Translations under genes and position numbers: made by a program | The notes under the pieces: model-generated | What the model saw: the letters and a program-made list of their open reading frames with translations, nothing else | The model's database searches: none | Told to the model about the DNA's origin: nothing | Shown here: piece after piece, positions 62,883 through 64,000 of the stretch | How positions within the stretch are numbered: the stretch's first letter is position 1 | How the letters are laid out: each line of letters begins with the position of its first letter | Origin: Qaidamihabitans albus | GTDB taxonomy: Bacteria > Actinomycetota > Actinomycetes > Mycobacteriales > Pseudonocardiaceae | NCBI RefSeq assembly: GCF_016464705.1 | Contig: NZ_JAEHOB010000002.1 | Location: 248,001-312,000, forward strand | Direction: 5' to 3' | DNA length: 64,000 nucleotides

Positions 62883-64000
62883 ATGTCTTATCTCACCAAA
62901 GAAATCAAAGAAAAGCGCGAGCGTGCCTGGAACCAGATGCGCTCGATTCTCGACCGGGCCGAGGCTGAAAAGCGCGACCTGACCGGGACCGAAGAGTCGC
63001 AGTACCAGGCGCTCTCCGCGGACCTGGACGGCCTGGATGAGCGTATGCGCGAGCTGGAGGCCGACGCCGAGCGTCGGGCCGTTGGCTCGCAGGCGCTTAC
63101 TGCCCTCGGGATTGGCGGCAACTCTCAGCGCTACAGCGACCGGGACCGGGCTACGGCCGAGGCTTTCCGCTCGGCTGTGCTGCGGAACGACCGGACCCCG
63201 ATCCACGCGGACCTCGACGTCCGTAGCGGCTCTCAGCCCGCGATGGAGCTCCGGGCCGCGCTGGCGACCGGGACGGGCAACACCAGCCCGTCGTTTGCTC
63301 GGCAGCTTGTCCGTCACATGGTCGAAGGCGGTGCCGTGCTTCTGGCCGGCGCAACCGTCGTGCGGACCGAGACCGGCAGCGAGTACAAGGTGCCGGTCAG
63401 TACGGCGGACTCGACGTCCGCGATCGTCCCTGAGGGGACGACCATCCCGGAGTCGGCGCCGACCACCACGCCCCGTGCCCTCAACGCCTTCAAATACGGG
63501 CATCTCGTCCAGGTCACGACCGAGCTCGCCACTGATGCCGAGTTTGACCTGCTGGCCTGGCTGGCTGAGCAGTCCGGCCGGGCGCTCGGCACCGCGATCG
63601 GTGCCGACCTCCTGACCGGTGCGGGCACCACCGAGCCGCTGGGCGTGCTCGGGCTCACCACCGCTGGTAAGACCGGCGGTACCGGTGTGACGGGTTCGTT
63701 CGCCGCGGATGACCTGATCGACCTGTACCACTCGGTCAGCGCCCCGTATGCGCGTTCGAGCTCCGCGGCGTGGATGGTCAACAACACGACCCTTGCGGCG
63801 ATCCGCAAGCTGAAGGACACCCAGGATCGGTATCTGTTCGACGTGAACGTTCCGGCCGGTTCCGGTGCTTCGGGCTCCCTGCTCGGGCGTCCGGTGTTCG
63901 TGGACCCCAACGTCCCGAACGTTGGCCTTGGTGCCAAGTCGGTGCTCTTCGGTGACTGGTCGAAGGTCTACGTCCGCCTTGCGGGCGGTGTCCGCTTCGA
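62883..64000 (+). CDS. HK97-type major capsid protein (3' end beyond window)
   Basis: The first 372 codons are present. The N-terminal ~65 residues are a charged helical segment (LTKEIKEKRERAWNQMRSIL), like the delta/scaffold domain that a prohead protease removes. The HK97 fold core follows: LVRHMVEGGAVLLAGATVVR, VPEGTTIPESAPTTTPRAL, FKYGHLVQVTTELATDAEF and AIGADLLTGAGTTEPLGVLG. GGAG lies about 10 nt before ATG 62883. No protease gene precedes it. Confidence 0.92.
   Translation, partial: MSYLTKEIKEKRERAWNQMRSILDRAEAEKRDLTGTEESQYQALSADLDGLDERMRELEADAERRAVGSQALTALGIGGNSQRYSDRDRATAEAFRSAVLRNDRTPIHADLDVRSGSQPAMELRAALATGTGNTSPSFARQLVRHMVEGGAVLLAGATVVRTETGSEYKVPVSTADSTSAIVPEGTTIPESAPTTTPRALNAFKYGHLVQVTTELATDAEFDLLAWLAEQSGRALGTAIGADLLTGAGTTEPLGVLGLTTAGKTGGTGVTGSFAADDLIDLYHSVSAPYARSSSAAWMVNNTTLAAIRKLKDTQDRYLFDVNVPAGSGASGSLLGRPVFVDPNVPNVGLGAKSVLFGDWSKVYVRLAGGVRF

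Larger units (their letters stand above)
55458..64000. mobile_element. Integrated phage-like element in comM (left part)
   Basis: From the comM junction to the window end, all credible genes are on the plus strand and GC is lower than in the flanking chromosome. Contents: Cys-rich protein, large serine integrase, hypothetical protein, terminator, zinc-finger-like proteins, two-wHTH protein, NUDIX hydrolase, tandem Cys/His paralogues, tail-type protein and HK97-type capsid. No terminase, portal or protease appears before the capsid. Confidence 0.9.

Noticed and set aside
62766-63731. 321-residue frame antisense to the capsid gene
   Set aside because: It has no domain match and is antisense to the capsid gene, which is strongly supported.

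Overview
The window is a high-GC actinobacterial chromosome. Mycothione reductase, an Lsr2-type protein, a WhiG-type sigma factor, a PPOX/F420-type enzyme and DUF3145 and DUF2631 proteins point to a mycolate-less actinomycete. The dispersed hairpin family and gene style fit Pseudonocardiaceae (Amycolatopsis-like), but genus is an inference. No tRNA, rRNA or CRISPR array was recognised.

Bases 1-36,600 are mixed housekeeping and accessory genes: a DUF3145 protein (cut by the window edge), a secreted subtilase, a decamer-repeat promoter region, a disulfide oxidoreductase, an Lsr2/H1-like chimeric nucleoid protein, the pntAa-pntAb-pntB transhydrogenase operon, a TetR-controlled ferredoxin-reductase/fatty-acid-desaturase operon, proS, yaaA, a DEAD-box helicase with a structured leader, a bioF-like gene, a trypsin-like protease, cobQ, a COG0523 GTPase, mtr, a GntR/MFS pair, and a PucR / metabolite-H+ symporter / 3-hydroxybutyrate dehydrogenase operon.

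Bases 33,900-55,450 follow the conserved order known from mycobacteria (Rv2861c-Rv2897c region), nearly all on the minus strand: map, GNAT, ispG, rip1, dxr, rlmN, cdsA, frr, pyrH, tsf, rpsB, an M23 peptidase, whiG, xerC, dprA and comM. Insertions such as an AraC/LLM pair, a PadR repressor and a methyltransferase interrupt it. The non-mevalonate isoprenoid genes ispG and dxr flank the site-2 protease, and the ribosome/translation genes rpsB, tsf, pyrH and frr form one block.

At about 55,455 comM stops abruptly in its Walker B codons and a lower-GC mobile element begins and runs out of the window. It carries a coupled small Cys-rich gene and a large serine integrase immediately at the attachment junction, a strong terminator, zinc-finger-like small proteins, a two-winged-helix DNA-binding protein, a NUDIX hydrolase, two tandem Cys/His-rich paralogues plus a possible third remnant, a phage tail-type protein and an HK97-type major capsid protein. 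No terminase, portal or prohead protease is seen before the capsid gene, so the gene order is unusual for a complete prophage. A satellite or rearranged element is possible.

A family of intergenic hairpins built on CTCGTGAGTG / CACTCACGAG occurs at six gene ends. Several clean inverted repeats mark likely operators (TetR, GntR, PadR and CRP types).
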